Assembly (NCBI GenBank): GCA_029721435.1 | Contig: CM056583.1 | Coordinates: 58,308,120 to 58,372,119 of the forward strand | Origin: Gymnothorax reevesii | Taxonomy: Eukaryota; Chordata; Actinopteri; Anguilliformes; Muraenidae | Reading direction: 5' to 3' | Length of the DNA stretch: 64,000 nucleotides | In this document: positions 35,773-45,990 of the stretch, one piece after another | Layout: the number at the start of each line of letters is the position of its first letter | Numbering within the stretch: position 1 is the stretch's first letter | Position numbers and translations under genes: made by a program | The notes under the pieces: model-generated | What the model was told of the DNA's origin: nothing | Seen by the model: the letters and a program-made list of their open reading frames with translations, nothing else | Database searches by the model: none

Positions 35773-35773
35773 A
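35740..35773 (+). repeat. (TG)n(AG)n microsatellite
   Basis: TG dinucleotide array followed directly by GAGAGAGAGA. Confidence 0.9.
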
Positions 35774-37076
35774 TGTTATGAAATTCTCTGTCTCCTCCTG
35801 TACATTGGAAAATGGGGGAGTTCAATGCCAGTAAATTTCAGTTTTAAGTCCTTTTCAAATATGAGAAGATTTTGAGTACTATGATCCTGGCATAATGTAT
35901 GCATGATCAGTGCTGATACCCGGTCACACTACTCACACCTCATCATCTGATTTGGCAGATTTCAGCAGATTTAATTTTGTTGTCAGATTACCCTAAAGCA
36001 TCCTGGGCATAATACTCATTAGCTCTCATGCTCAGTTACACTTCTGCTGATGGTCTAGTTTTTTTTTTTTTTTTTTGATTGATGTGCAGTGCAAAACCTG
36101 AATTTGACAATCTGTGGAAAGTTTAAATTTTGTACATAATTAAAGATTTTCATATTTTTTAAGCAGACCTTCTGTCCAACGTACACTGTATGCAAATAAG
36201 CGGCATACATGAAATGCCAGCTGCGGTTCAGTTCATTCAGGGAACTCTTGCAGTGGCTGCAACGCTTCATTTAGAGAATACGTGTCTTTTCACCAACCAA
36301 TCACACCTGCACACATCACTTCGCGAATAGAGCTCACTCTTAAAAAACTGCTAATCTAGCTAATGCTATGCAGCTGTTCACGCTTGTCGCTTTGCATGCA
36401 TTTGCCATTTGGACCAAATTGCTGTCATTGCTTGTCATTGTTTTTTTGCCACCTATGCTCCTATGTTGTTTTGCTGCTCACCCACTGCAACCCCAGCTTC
36501 CACCTGCTTGTTTAGATCTGCTATGTGTACTCTGGGGATTTGGTGTCTTTTCTTCATGAGGTAGATATAACTTCCCCTTGTACTCAGTTTAGGACTGAGT
36601 ACCCAGAGCAGATCTATTCAGCATAAAAATGATTTTCTACATCGCACTCAATAAATAGCTTTCATTTTAATATGTGAGTTGTGTCATGGTTATGGTTTTT
36701 TGTCATGTTTATGTTCAGGATCTGTGTTCATGATTTGGTCTTATTTATTCTTTTTTTTGGCTATCGTAATTCTCAGGTTTTGGTTCATTCCATTTCTCAG
36801 TTCCACAGCACTTGTCTCCCCTGTCTTGTGATCAAGTTGGTTCAGTCCGTCTTCCCGGTCTGTGTGCGCACGTAGTTCGGGTGATTTAAATGAATTCTGG
36901 TGTTTAATATATTCCTTCGATTCTCGTTTACTTCATTCATATTACTGTTCTGATTACTAACAAAACTAATATTTGTTCTTTGTATCATAGTCTACAAACA
37001 CAACTAATCCATGTACATAGATTACTAACTTACTAACGAGCACTCTAGTTTAATCCGTAAAGTTGCACCGCTACTA

Positions 37077-38668
37077 CAAAACCCAAAACCAGTGAAGTTG
37101 GCACGTTATGTAAATCGTAGATAAAAACAGAATACAATGATTTGCAAATCCTTTTCAACTTATATTCAATTGAATACACTGCAAAGACAAGATGTTTAAT
37201 GTTCAAACTGAGAAACGTTTTTTTTTTGCAAATAATCATTAACTTAGAATTTAAAGGCAGCAACACATTGCAAAAAAGTTGGCACAGGGGCCTTTTTCCA
37301 CTGTGTTAAATCGCCTTTCCTTTTAACATCACTCAGTAAACGTTTGGGAACTGAGGAAACCAATTTTTGAAGCTTTTCAGGTGGAACTCTTTCCCATTCT
37401 TGCTTGATGTACAGCTTAAGTTGTTCAACAGTCCGGGGTCTCCGTTGTCATATTTTATGCTTCATAATGCGCCACACATTTTCAATGGGAGACAGGTCTG
37501 GACTACAGGCAGGCCAGTCTAGTAGCCACACTCTTTTACTACGGAGCCATGCTGTTGTAACACGTGCAGAATGTGGCTTGCCATTGTCTTGCTGAAATAA
37601 GCAGGGGCGTCCATGAAAAAGACGTTGCTTGGATGGCAACATATGTCGCACGAAAACCTGTATGTACCTTTCAGCATTAATTGTGCCTTCACATATGTGA
37701 AAGTTGCCCATGCCTTGGGCACGAATACACCCCCATACCATCACAGATGCTGGCTTTTGAACTTTGCACCTATAACAGTCCGGATGGTTCTTTTCCTCTT
37801 TGGTCCGGAGGACACGACGTCCACAGTTTCCAAAAACAATTTGAAATATGGAGTCGTCAGACCACAGAACACTTTTCCACTTTGCATCAGTCGATCTTAG
37901 ATGAGCTTGGGCCCAGCGAAGCCGGCGGCGTTTCTGGGTGCTGTTGATAAACGGCTTTCGCTTTGCATTGTAGAGTTTTAACTTGCACTTGCAGATGTAG
38001 CAACGAACTGTAGTTACTGACAGTGGTTTTCTGAGGTGTTCCTGAGCCCATGTGGTGATGTCCTTTACACACTGATGTCGGTTTTTGATGCAGTACCGCC
38101 TGAGGGATCGAAGGTCACGGACATTCAATGTTGGTTTTCGGCCTTGTCGCTAACGTGCAGATTCTCTGAACCTTTTGACGATATTACGGACCGTAGGTGA
38201 TGAAATCCCTAAATTTCTTGCAATAGCTCATTGAGAAATGTTGTTTTTCAACTGTTTCACAATCAGCTCACGCATTTGTTCGCTAAGTGGTGACCCTCGC
38301 CCCATCCTTGTTTGTGAATGACTGAGCATTTCAGGGAAGCTGCTTTTATACCCAATCATGGCACCCACCTGTTCCCAATTTGCCCGTTCACCTGTGAGAT
38401 TTTCCAAATAAGTGTTTGATGAGCATTCTTGAACTCTCTCAGTCTTTTTTGCCACTTGTGCCAGCTTTTTTGAAACATGTTGCAGGCATCAAATTCCAAA
38501 TGAGCTAATATTTGCAAAAAATTACAAAGTTTACCTGTTTGAACATTAAGTAACTTGTCTTTGCAGTGTATTAAATTGAATATAGGTTGAAAAGGATTTA
38601 CAAATCATTGTATTCTGTTTTTATTTACGATTTACACAATGTGTCAACTTCACTGGTTTTGGGTTTTG
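37077..38668 (-). mobile_element. Full-length Tc1 transposon with precise TA target duplication
   Basis: The terminal inverted repeats are CAAAACCCAAAACCAGTGAAG at 37077 and the complement CTTCACTGGTTTTGGGTTTTG ending at 38668, with TA on both sides (37075-37076, 38669-38670). Longer inner matches (AATACAATGATTTGCAAATCC versus GGATTTACAAATCATTGTATT) make the TIR about 100 bp or more. The 1592 bp element carries one full-length transposase reading frame with three stops. The target TA is visible as an empty site in the paralogous repeat near 2114-2121. Confidence 0.92.
37244..38305 (-). pseudogene. Tc1 transposase, full length but with three in-frame stops
   Basis: From the ATG at 38305 (MGRGSPLSEQMREL) to the TAA at 37244-37246 the frame is 354 codons with no frameshift, the normal size for Tc1 transposase. 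It is broken only by TGA at 38228-38230, TAG at 38150-38152 and TGA at 37448-37450. Visible parts are the two N-terminal helix-turn-helix regions (VKQLKNNISQ onward, and LRSLRRYCIKNRHQCVKDIT), SVLWSDDSIFQIVFG with the first Asp, FQQDNGKPHSARVTTAWL with the second Asp, and CSPDLSPIENVWRIMK with the Glu. The first motif reads SDDS where SDES is usual. Both TGA codons can be explained by CpG-to-TpG change of CGA. The C-terminal part after the last stop (QRRPRTVEQLKLYI, EWERVPPEKLQKLV) is preserved. Confidence 0.9.
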
Positions 38669-39418
38669 TAATTAATACTAATTCCTTCTCAGCAATCACC
38701 CTGTTCTAGTCTCCGCCTCTTGCTCAACTTTACCTGTCTTCCCCTGCGTTTCTATCATCTCTCGCCCATGCTTAATTACTTTCCTGCACTCGATATCTGT
38801 GCACTTAGAACTCCTTGACCGGAGCTGTTTAAATGTCATAGGCTGTCTGTGTGATTCCTGTCCATGTCTTGGCTTTCACCAATTTTCGTGGTTAGGTTTT
38901 CCCTCATGTGATTCTCCTGTTGTAATTAGTCTGATCCAGCTCACCTGTTCCCTGCGTAGCATGGGACTTCCCTCTCGTCTATTTAAGCAGTGTTTTCACA
39001 GCCAGCTCCTTGTCAGAACGTTGATCAATATTTCATTGTGCAGAGCGCCTTATATGCCATTGAGTATTGTTTTTCTTCACTGGTTTGTCCGACTATGATT
39101 CTTACCATTGCCCTTCTTGTATTGTTTTGTCTTTTTGGATTTTGGCCCATTTTTGTAAGACCACGATTTCGGTGTTTGGATTCCCTGTGTATGACCCTTG
39201 GCTTTGTTCATCGACTAAGACTTTTTGCCTATCGTTTTTGTACCTCTGCTCATCTGTCTTACTGGTTCTGACCCCTGCCCGTGTAATCAACACTGTTTTT
39301 GGATTTCATATTGTGGCTTGGCAATTCTTGTTTTTTGGCTTTGACTCGGACCTCATTAAAGGCATACATTTTTTTGGATTTCTATCTCTTGCATGTGTTT
39401 CCTGAATGCTACCTCACA

Positions 39419-41471
39419 GTTGTCCTGACTGAAAGAGTATTAACAACAAAAATCAATTAAAATATAAAAGGATGCAGTGTTAACGTAAGACTCTTGGCCT
39501 CAAGCCAGTAATAGCTAAAAGAAACATCATTGCTTATTGATTATAAAGATGATCTGTGTGTATTTATTATTGCTGAGGTTTTTTTTTTTTTTTTGTGTGT
39601 GTTTTTCCGTGAAAGAAGCAAGGAAAGGGAAACACTGCCCCTCTGTGGTCACACTGTGTGAGCACATCACATGCCCCATCAGCTCTGCGTGGCTGTCTGT
39701 TAACATCAGACATTAAGAATTTATTACAGAATGTTTTGTACGATGTGTTAAAAATGCTTTCATGGATGAATGAGCACATGTGTGTCAAGATAAATGTCTC
39801 AGCATGGGTGTGACGCTCGTGTGTGAGTATTTCCAAGTATTGTGAATGCGCTGAGTTTGTGTGAGAGGCAACACTATGGAATGCCTTTTTTTTTCCCCCA
39901 AAGTCAGACCTGTTAATGAAAGATCACCACCAAGCAAGTTTAAGAAAATGGCTCGACAAAATAGTTCTTACTCACATTGGTTTTCAACGACATTTATTTT
40001 TGGTTGAATGATGAAACATGCAATATGCAAAACTGGAAGATAATTGGAAGTTTGTACACAAAAATACAGGAACAAAAATAAACTTGATGGATAAATGATT
40101 TATACATTGATACTAGATTTTGAAATATCATGAATTCGGAGAACTGGATATTCAAAGCATTTTTTATTTTCTCAGAACAATCATTTAGCTCTAGGCCAGC
40201 AAGTCCCTTTAACTGTGACTTTTCCCACATCTGAACAATTAGCATTTGGACCCGCCAAATCCATCCTTTTTCTATATCTTCCTTATATTAAAGGTCACCC
40301 CACAAATAAGAGGTTTTTCTAATGGGTTTTATTGATCGAAAGGTCTAGTGCTCCTCAATGTTCCTTATCTTAATGGCGAAAAGGCGAAACAAGGCCATTT
40401 TTTTCGTGACAGGCTACCCATAGCCACCACACATGGAACTGACTTCAATTCTCCAAGGTTATCGCACAATTTCAAATAGTTTCCTAAAACACTGACAATT
40501 TTATCATTTTAGGTTAAATACTGAACAGCCAAGGTTATCTCTGTTACTTGTCCCATGATACTGAAGGGTTGCCTGTGACTCAGGCAATTGGTATCAGTCA
40601 AAGGCACACATCAATTCTTGTGGGGTCCTTCTGAAAAGCACTATGGCCTGTATTTGTAACACATCTCAGAATGGATGTGATAATCTTGGATCAGGTCTTC
40701 CCCAATTTATGCCATCTCCGTATTGTAAAGAACTGAAACTCATAGATTAACACTCATACTCTGAGATCAATAATGGGTACATTTGCTGTAATGGACTCAA
40801 TGAAAAAGACAACTGTGATGGGCAAGGTTTCATCTCTGCAAGCTGCATTTCCTGGCTTCACATATGTTGATGGTAATGTGGGAGCTGAAATGCTGAACTA
40901 AGGGTTTTTTTTTCCTCCATACCCACCAAAAATTGTCCATCTGTAGATTTTCAGTTTTGGTAAATTTTTGACTCCAAATTCCAGTATTCAGTTTGAAAAG
41001 AAACTATATCACGTTAGCACATCAATGAGTTCATTTTCTTAGAAGATACACCAGGTAACATATTCAGAGAAGAAGGGCTGCCTCAGCATAACTAACAATG
41101 TCATCTGGCCTAGTAGTACTGAGTGACATAATTTGATAGATAACAAAAAGAAAAAAAACTTGTTTTTCTTATTTTAGAAGCTTGCTCTTGCCACATTCAT
41201 ACTGTGAGATTCAGTGTTTGCACTGGAATTCAAAGATTTGTTAATTGTCTTGCTGGATGCTCATCATCATTTTAACACTCATGGGAATTTATCACCCATC
41301 ATCAGGTGTTTTATAACAGCATAGAAAAGGAAAATAATGCAAACACAGTGAACCAAAATCACAAAAAAAAAAATTCATTAGGAGTGTTTATCAAATCTGC
41401 AATTCTTTTATGGAAAAACATGGGAGGACACTTTAAAATGGGATTAAAAATGGCATTAGTCAATTCATGGC
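39419..41471. other. Gene-free stretch downstream of the DOK gene
   Basis: No gene or repeat was recognised. A T16 run lies at about 39579-39594. Further AATAAA-like hexamers on the minus strand (for example near 40000 and 40325) could mark longer 3' untranslated regions. Confidence 0.35.
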
Positions 41472-41477
41472 TTTATT
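41472..41477 (-). promoter_or_regulatory. Candidate poly(A) signal of the DOK gene
   Basis: AATAAA on the minus strand, about 155 bases after the DOK stop codon, is the first canonical hexamer downstream. Use of this site is inferred. Confidence 0.4.
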
Positions 41478-41630
41478 CCTTTCAGCACATTTTCTCTGAA
41501 CTCATACAAGAATGGTGAGCCATTCCATGCTACTTCAGTTCTCAAAGTCACTATTCCAAAAAAAGTACAACAGGTCAAAGCCCATGAGCAAGAATGGTCG
41601 AATTTATCGGCAGAAGACACAATTTGTCTA

Positions 41631-42239
41631 TCACATATTTGTCATCTGGTCTGTGTCCCCCTCACTAAAATCAAAACAAGGGTTGGTGAGCATTCTTTTC
41701 AGTTGCCTGGGACTACTCTTTTTGTCTGGGTCCACTGCCCTGCCAGTGAAGCAGCCCTGACCATTGACCATATCAATGATATCATACGGAGACTGGGGAA
41801 CTTGGGGCACCAATGTGGTCACAGGACCAGCGTCCACTTCTTCATAATCCGGCTCAGTCTCTGATTGACTTGGGCTATCCCACTGTGTGTCGCTGACCAA
41901 TGAGGGCTCAAGAAGGGAGCTGGGAGTGGGGAGTGGGCGCCTGGACATCCTTCTTCCCCGGTCTCTGATTGACATATCGTCTAATGTCATTTCCTCTATC
42001 CCTGCTAGCAGGGCGTCTGCTCGAGCGCGGGGCTTTCTCACTTTGTTGACCTGACTGTACAGGCCGTCATCGGCGGGAATCTGGGATCTGGGAGTGGGGC
42101 TCTGAGATCCCTCTTCCTTACTCTGCAGTTCAATGGCAGAGTCAACAGCATTGAAGATTTCGTCTTTCCGCGCGGTTTGCAACTCAAAGACGCCCTCCCC
42201 AGAATCACTCTTACGGCCAGCTTCAAAGGTGAAGGATGA
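41631..42239 (-). CDS. DOK-family adaptor (dok3-like), last coding exon: PTB end and tail
   Basis: This is the 3'-most coding exon, 202 codons plus TGA. The acceptor is CTCTTCCATCCGACAG/TCATCC at 42240/42239, phase 0. It opens with SSFTFEAGRKSDSGEGVFEL, the hallmark FSFEAGRRCxSGEGxF strand-helix of the IRS-type PTB domain in DOK proteins, followed by the closing helix (KDEIFNAVDSAIELQS). The tail is disordered and proline/serine-rich, with tyrosines in GLYSQVNK, EPDYEEVD and SPYDIIDM as possible SH2 docking sites after phosphorylation. I find no YxxP RasGAP/Crk motif of DOK1/2. This, with RKFG and ENSIY in the neighbouring exons, favours DOK3, which signals without RasGAP. The protein would act as an inner-membrane-associated adaptor under immune or receptor tyrosine kinases. 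Confidence 0.9.
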   Translation of the reverse strand, partial: SSFTFEAGRKSDSGEGVFELQTARKDEIFNAVDSAIELQSKEEGSQSPTPRSQIPADDGLYSQVNKVRKPRARADALLAGIEEMTLDDMSIRDRGRRMSRRPLPTPSSLLEPSLVSDTQWDSPSQSETEPDYEEVDAGPVTTLVPQVPQSPYDIIDMVNGQGCFTGRAVDPDKKSSPRQLKRMLTNPCFDFSEGDTDQMTNM

Positions 42240-42674
42240 CTGTCGGATGGAAGAGTGAACACAATATGCATTAATGCAATGGGGTCCCAAATCTTTACAT
42301 GGGGATCCTACACTGAGCCATGTAAACGGTGTGTTCTGCCGCATGCACTCCTGAAGCACCGTCTCAAGCCCTTGTTTAGGGCTTTGTGGCTAATAGTTGT
42401 CATTTTTTTGTTTCAGATGTGTTTGGAATGTTACTTCCTGGAAAGCATAGTATTAATGCAAGTATAGTAATGAGCATGAGGGCTCTAGTTTCCCATGACT
42501 TTCTATTCTGTAGATTTATCCCAGGTATGTGTGACGCATAATGAAGACAGAAGCAACATTCTCTGCACTGAGGAAAAAGCTTTGACCATTGAAGGTGTGA
42601 GGTCACAAATATGTAATTGTAGTGTTCATAACCCTTTGAATCTCACCAGTTTTTATTTAATTTATTGATTTATT

Positions 42675-42967
42675 CACCTCCGCCGAGGAGGTATATGTTT
42701 TCGGTGCCGTTTGTTTGTTGGTTTGTTTGTGTACAACATAACTCAAAAACTTATATCCGGATTTTGACGAAATTTTCAGGGTAGGTGGGTTTTAACCAAA
42801 GGAAGAGGTGATTAAATTTTGGCATATCTAGGCCAAAGTACTGCTGAGATATACGCCAAAGTTCAAGATTTCAAGTTTTTCCAATGGACCGGAGTTCCAA
42901 TCGCCGTGCTTTTGGCTTTGCTGCCCCCTGGCGGAGGTTCTGCGCTCTCTGAGTGCTTTTCTAGTTT
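42675..42967. repeat. Fish interspersed repeat (CACCTCCGCC type) in DOK intron
   Basis: The block starts CACCTCCGCCGAGGAGG, contains TTTGTTTGTTGGTTTGTTTG and AACTCAAAAACTTATATCCGG, and ends CCCTGGCGGAGGTTCTGCGC, followed by TCTCTGAGTGCTTTTCTAG. The ends CACCTCCGCC and GGCGGAGGT are inverted. I recognise it from memory as a common fish repeat. The family name is uncertain. The small frame at 42819-43022 is part of it. Confidence 0.6.
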
Positions 42968-43114
42968 ATTTAGTCTTTCTGATGTTCCCAACAGACAAAC
43001 TACATGGCCAAAGTGCATCTAAAAGGCTTAATTTGAAAGGCACCATCCTCTAGCTTGTATAGCCACATATGCTCAGGCTGCACGAAGGTAAAACACTAGC
43101 TACACTACATACAA

Positions 43115-43662
43115 TACCTGTCAAAAATTTGGACACCCTTTGCAAATGTCACAGCACTCTGTTTTTGAAATTTAAACTGAAATTTAAACAGCTTAACTTT
43201 TCTATATAACCTCAAATGGAATCTTGTAAAAAGGTAAACAGTCAGAAGTGAAAAGAGAATAATTTACTAGTTTGAATAGTGACCAAAATTTTGGAATTCT
43301 GAAAGAAGCTATATTTTGCAAAGTCAACAGACAAATAAACTCCTATTTTCCAACAGCTGAATTAAAGTCAAGCGGTTTTGGACCTATTGGGCAAAAAGGT
43401 TGATGAAAAGCAACCTCAAGTGCAACATGTCTTTGGGAACTTAGACAGCCACGAAGCTGCAAATTCATGATAGTCATATGACTGCCCTCGTTAAAAAAAA
43501 AAAAAAATGTGAGAATGCGCTGCAAGTATGACAACAAATGGTGGTTAGTTTGATGGATTTAAGAATTAGATCTTTTTTCCCTCGCAAAATAAAGTCTGCT
43601 TATTTCTTTATTTAAAATATATTGTAAGAAAAATGTGGGTGTGTCCAAACTTTTGACAGGTA
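43115..43662. mobile_element. Mariner/Tc1-type MITE in DOK intron
   Basis: The ends TACCTGTCAAAAATTTGGAC (43115) and the complement GTCCAAACTTTTGACAGGTA (ending 43662) form a 25-30 bp inverted repeat bounded by TA. The 548 bp interior has no transposase. It contains a poly-A run near 43493-43506. Confidence 0.8.
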
Positions 43663-43886
43663 TGGTAAACTCAAAATATGAAGGATAATTATTTTCTTTT
43701 TTTTTTCCTGGCTGGGCTGTGCCAGTGATCTGGTGGGTTCTATCAGGCTAAACAGGTATTCCAATCTTGGAGCAATCCCTAAAGTAAGTCATTGAAAATC
43801 ACTCCAATTTTCAATTTATCAGATTTGTAGTCATTTATTTTGCCTTGCTACTTTAGAAGACAAGAGTTAAAATAACAAAAACTTAC

Positions 43887-44062
43887 CGAGGTCAGGCCAA
43901 ACTTCCGAATATATTGGTATGGCCAGGTGAATTGGGTAGCACCAGTCTTGGGGTCAAGGAGATGAATTGCATGCAAATCCACCCTGAGGACAAAGGCACC
44001 ATACAACCGGCATTTTGCAGAAGCCGCAGTTTTCTTCACCTTGACATGGAAGTCTTTCAGCA
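43887..44062 (-). CDS. DOK-family adaptor, PTB-domain exon
   Basis: 176 bases with acceptor GTGCAACTTACAG/TG at 44063/44062 and donor TCG/GTAAGT at 43887/43886. It enters in phase 1 and leaves in phase 0. The product LKDFHVKVKKTAASAKCRLY then GAFVLRVDLHAIHLLDPKTG then FTWPYQYIRKFG aligns with the DOK PTB core: EFxVxVxxTEAAxRC, LxGxYxLR, LxLxDPxTG, WPYxFLRRFG. The domain binds NPxY-type phosphotyrosine motifs, and the RK of YIRKFG lies where DOK proteins have their basic phosphotyrosine-contacting pair. It joins the next exon as FGLTS-SSFTFEAG. The frame is intact. Confidence 0.92.
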
Positions 44063-44668
44063 CTGTAAGTTGCACAGAAGCAAATGCACTCACAAACTGT
44101 AAGCACTATACACCACATACAACCACACGATGTCAAAATTAAAAACATACACAAAATCACATATTGTTGGCATTACCAACATGCACATAACCATGTGCTA
44201 TCAGCACTGAGACATGCACACAACCATACCTGTGCGCATGCTGAGCCCTGAACCTCAGCCCATTCCTATTGCTAAATGATACAAAAGAGGAAACCCCAAG
44301 CTGCCCTAACGTTTGACAGTGTTATTCACATGAAAATTAGCACTGGCTCAAAATGTAAGAACGGAGAGAAATGCTTCTTAACCGTTTTAAAAATGTCATT
44401 TTCATCCACCCTTGTTTTCAGCGCTCACTGCGCAGAGTTGTAAAGTCAACTGGTCAGACAGTTAATGCCCATCCATGTGTTTTTCCCACTCATAGAGTTC
44501 ATAGGTTTCACTAGTTTGTTTTATCTCCAGACTGAAGAATGGGGCATGGTAATAAATCCAGCTGACTGGAATAAAATGCTGGGGAGGACATATGAATCTG
44601 TATTTTTGACCTCTGTTATTGTCCTACAGTTTGATCTGCTTTAGGCCTTTTTCTGGAGAATATAACAC
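44063..44668. other. Start of the 16.3 kb DOK intron
   Basis: No gene or repeat was recognised before the 2.2 kb element at 44672. Confidence 0.4.
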
Positions 44669-45423
44669 AATGGGCTCTAATTTCGTAGACCAGGCGCAGG
44701 CGGCGAATGGGGGGTGCGCCGCGCCATCGGGGTGTGTCCAGGCGTATGTTGCAATTTCGTGCCCGGCGTAGCCTGGCGCAAGTACTCCTCTGTCCCGCCT
44801 CTGTCCCTCCTTCCAGCGCAAGGTGGCAAAGAAGGCGTGTTTGGGTATAACATAGCCGAGTCAAATATTGCTCATTGGCAAGAGAAACGATGGATAGCGT
44901 GTTCCTATTATTACAGCCTGTTGCTGCTTAAAAGTTTGGGATTAACATGCATGGACAACAATGCAAGATACGTTACACATTTATTTTCAATATGTGATCT
45001 TAACTTTGTATGAGATCATAGCAATCAGGCTGTATTCCTTTCCCCACTAAAAACGATAAAACCTAAGTGACAATAATAGTAGCCTAGTATTAAGCTGCTT
45101 GCACACTGGACGCGAAACGAATTTTTCGCTCGACAGATTGCGTTGAAAGCAGTGTTTTGTGTCCGAAAGTCTGGCAGGGTTTTAATTTATCTCCGTGTCC
45201 GACAGTCTATTATTGTTTTTAATTTCTTCAAATCAACTGACTCTTTTAGATATTAAACGTGAATGTTTTGATAAGAGGGCTCAGTTCTTCAAGATGAGTA
45301 CCGAGAATTTCAATCAATGTTTCTGTTTAAGCTCTGCTCAATAAAGTGAGTCGACATTGGCTCGAGACAATGTACAATGCCTCTGTGTCTGACAGCCAAA
45401 AAAAAAAAAAAGAGGGCGATTAG

Positions 45424-45575
45424 AACAGATTGATAACGAAATAAAGAATAAAAAGAGACATTTTAACAACAGAACATCCAACGAACACTGCGATTAATTT
45501 ATTTTTTTGGATGTTCTGTTGGTTGGTGATGTATACGTATTTTTATTCTTTATTCCGTTATAAATCTGTTCTCAT
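45424..45575. repeat. Inverted repeat (hairpin) inside the nested element
   Basis: GAACAGATTGATAACGAAATAAAG pairs with CTTTATTCCGTTATAAATCTGTTC, and AACAGAACATCCAAC pairs with the GGATGTTCTGTTGG around 45509. The arms are about 60 bp. Confidence 0.7.
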
Positions 45576-45714
45576 ATCAATACTTTTATTTTTTGCTGGG
45601 TGCCGGACATGGATTATTTGGCATTTCGCGTCGGACAGTCTTGATCTTGCATGCGATAATTTATTCACGCTGTCAATGGTCATGGAATTGATTTGCTCTC
45701 TGATTGCAAGCACT

Positions 45715-45990
45715 GTTTTTCAAATTCAAATTCAAAACAACTTCATTTGTCCCCAAGGGGCAATTCGGTTCAACGGTTCACCAAGGCAACACAATATCAA
45801 CACACAATCATGCATCCATATCAGCATAGTTAGTTGTCAATGAGGCCTCACGGAGACAAAGGGAGTGCACAGCGATAATGTAGTCAAGGTGAGCACAAGT
45901 ACCCAAAATACATACACACAACAATAAATAAATATATAAAAAAGAAATAAATAGAATAAATCAGCGATAACTCCATCCAAATAAAATCAG
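45715..45990 (-). repeat. LINE-tail-like fragment
   Basis: AACAACTTCATTTGTCCCCAAGGGGCAATTCG, followed by CATACACACAACAATAAATAAA, is a motif that I recall from the 3' ends of fish LINEs, apparently in minus orientation. The family is not assigned. Confidence 0.45.

Larger units (their letters stand above)
36673..39418 (+). repeat. LTR-like interspersed repeat, copy B, split by a Tc1 insertion
   Basis: This is the same 1.1 kb unit as 1361-2476 but in the other orientation. Its two parts are 36673-37076 and 38669-39418, separated by the Tc1 element. The ends read TGTGAGTTGTGTCATGG at 36673 and CTACCTCACA at 39418, giving the TG...CA ends and short TGTGAG/CTCACA inverted repeat expected of an LTR. 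A TATA-like TATTTAAG (38980-38987) lies before a CAGTG start region, and ATTAAAGG (39355-39362) lies near the end. No internal coding domain or second LTR is nearby, so a solo LTR is likely. The frames across it (36681-36875, 38799-39405) are not genes. Confidence 0.65.

Noticed and set aside
38799..39405. Overlapping plus-strand frames with hydrophobic stretches resembling membrane proteins
   Set aside because: They are the other orientation of the same LTR-like repeat.
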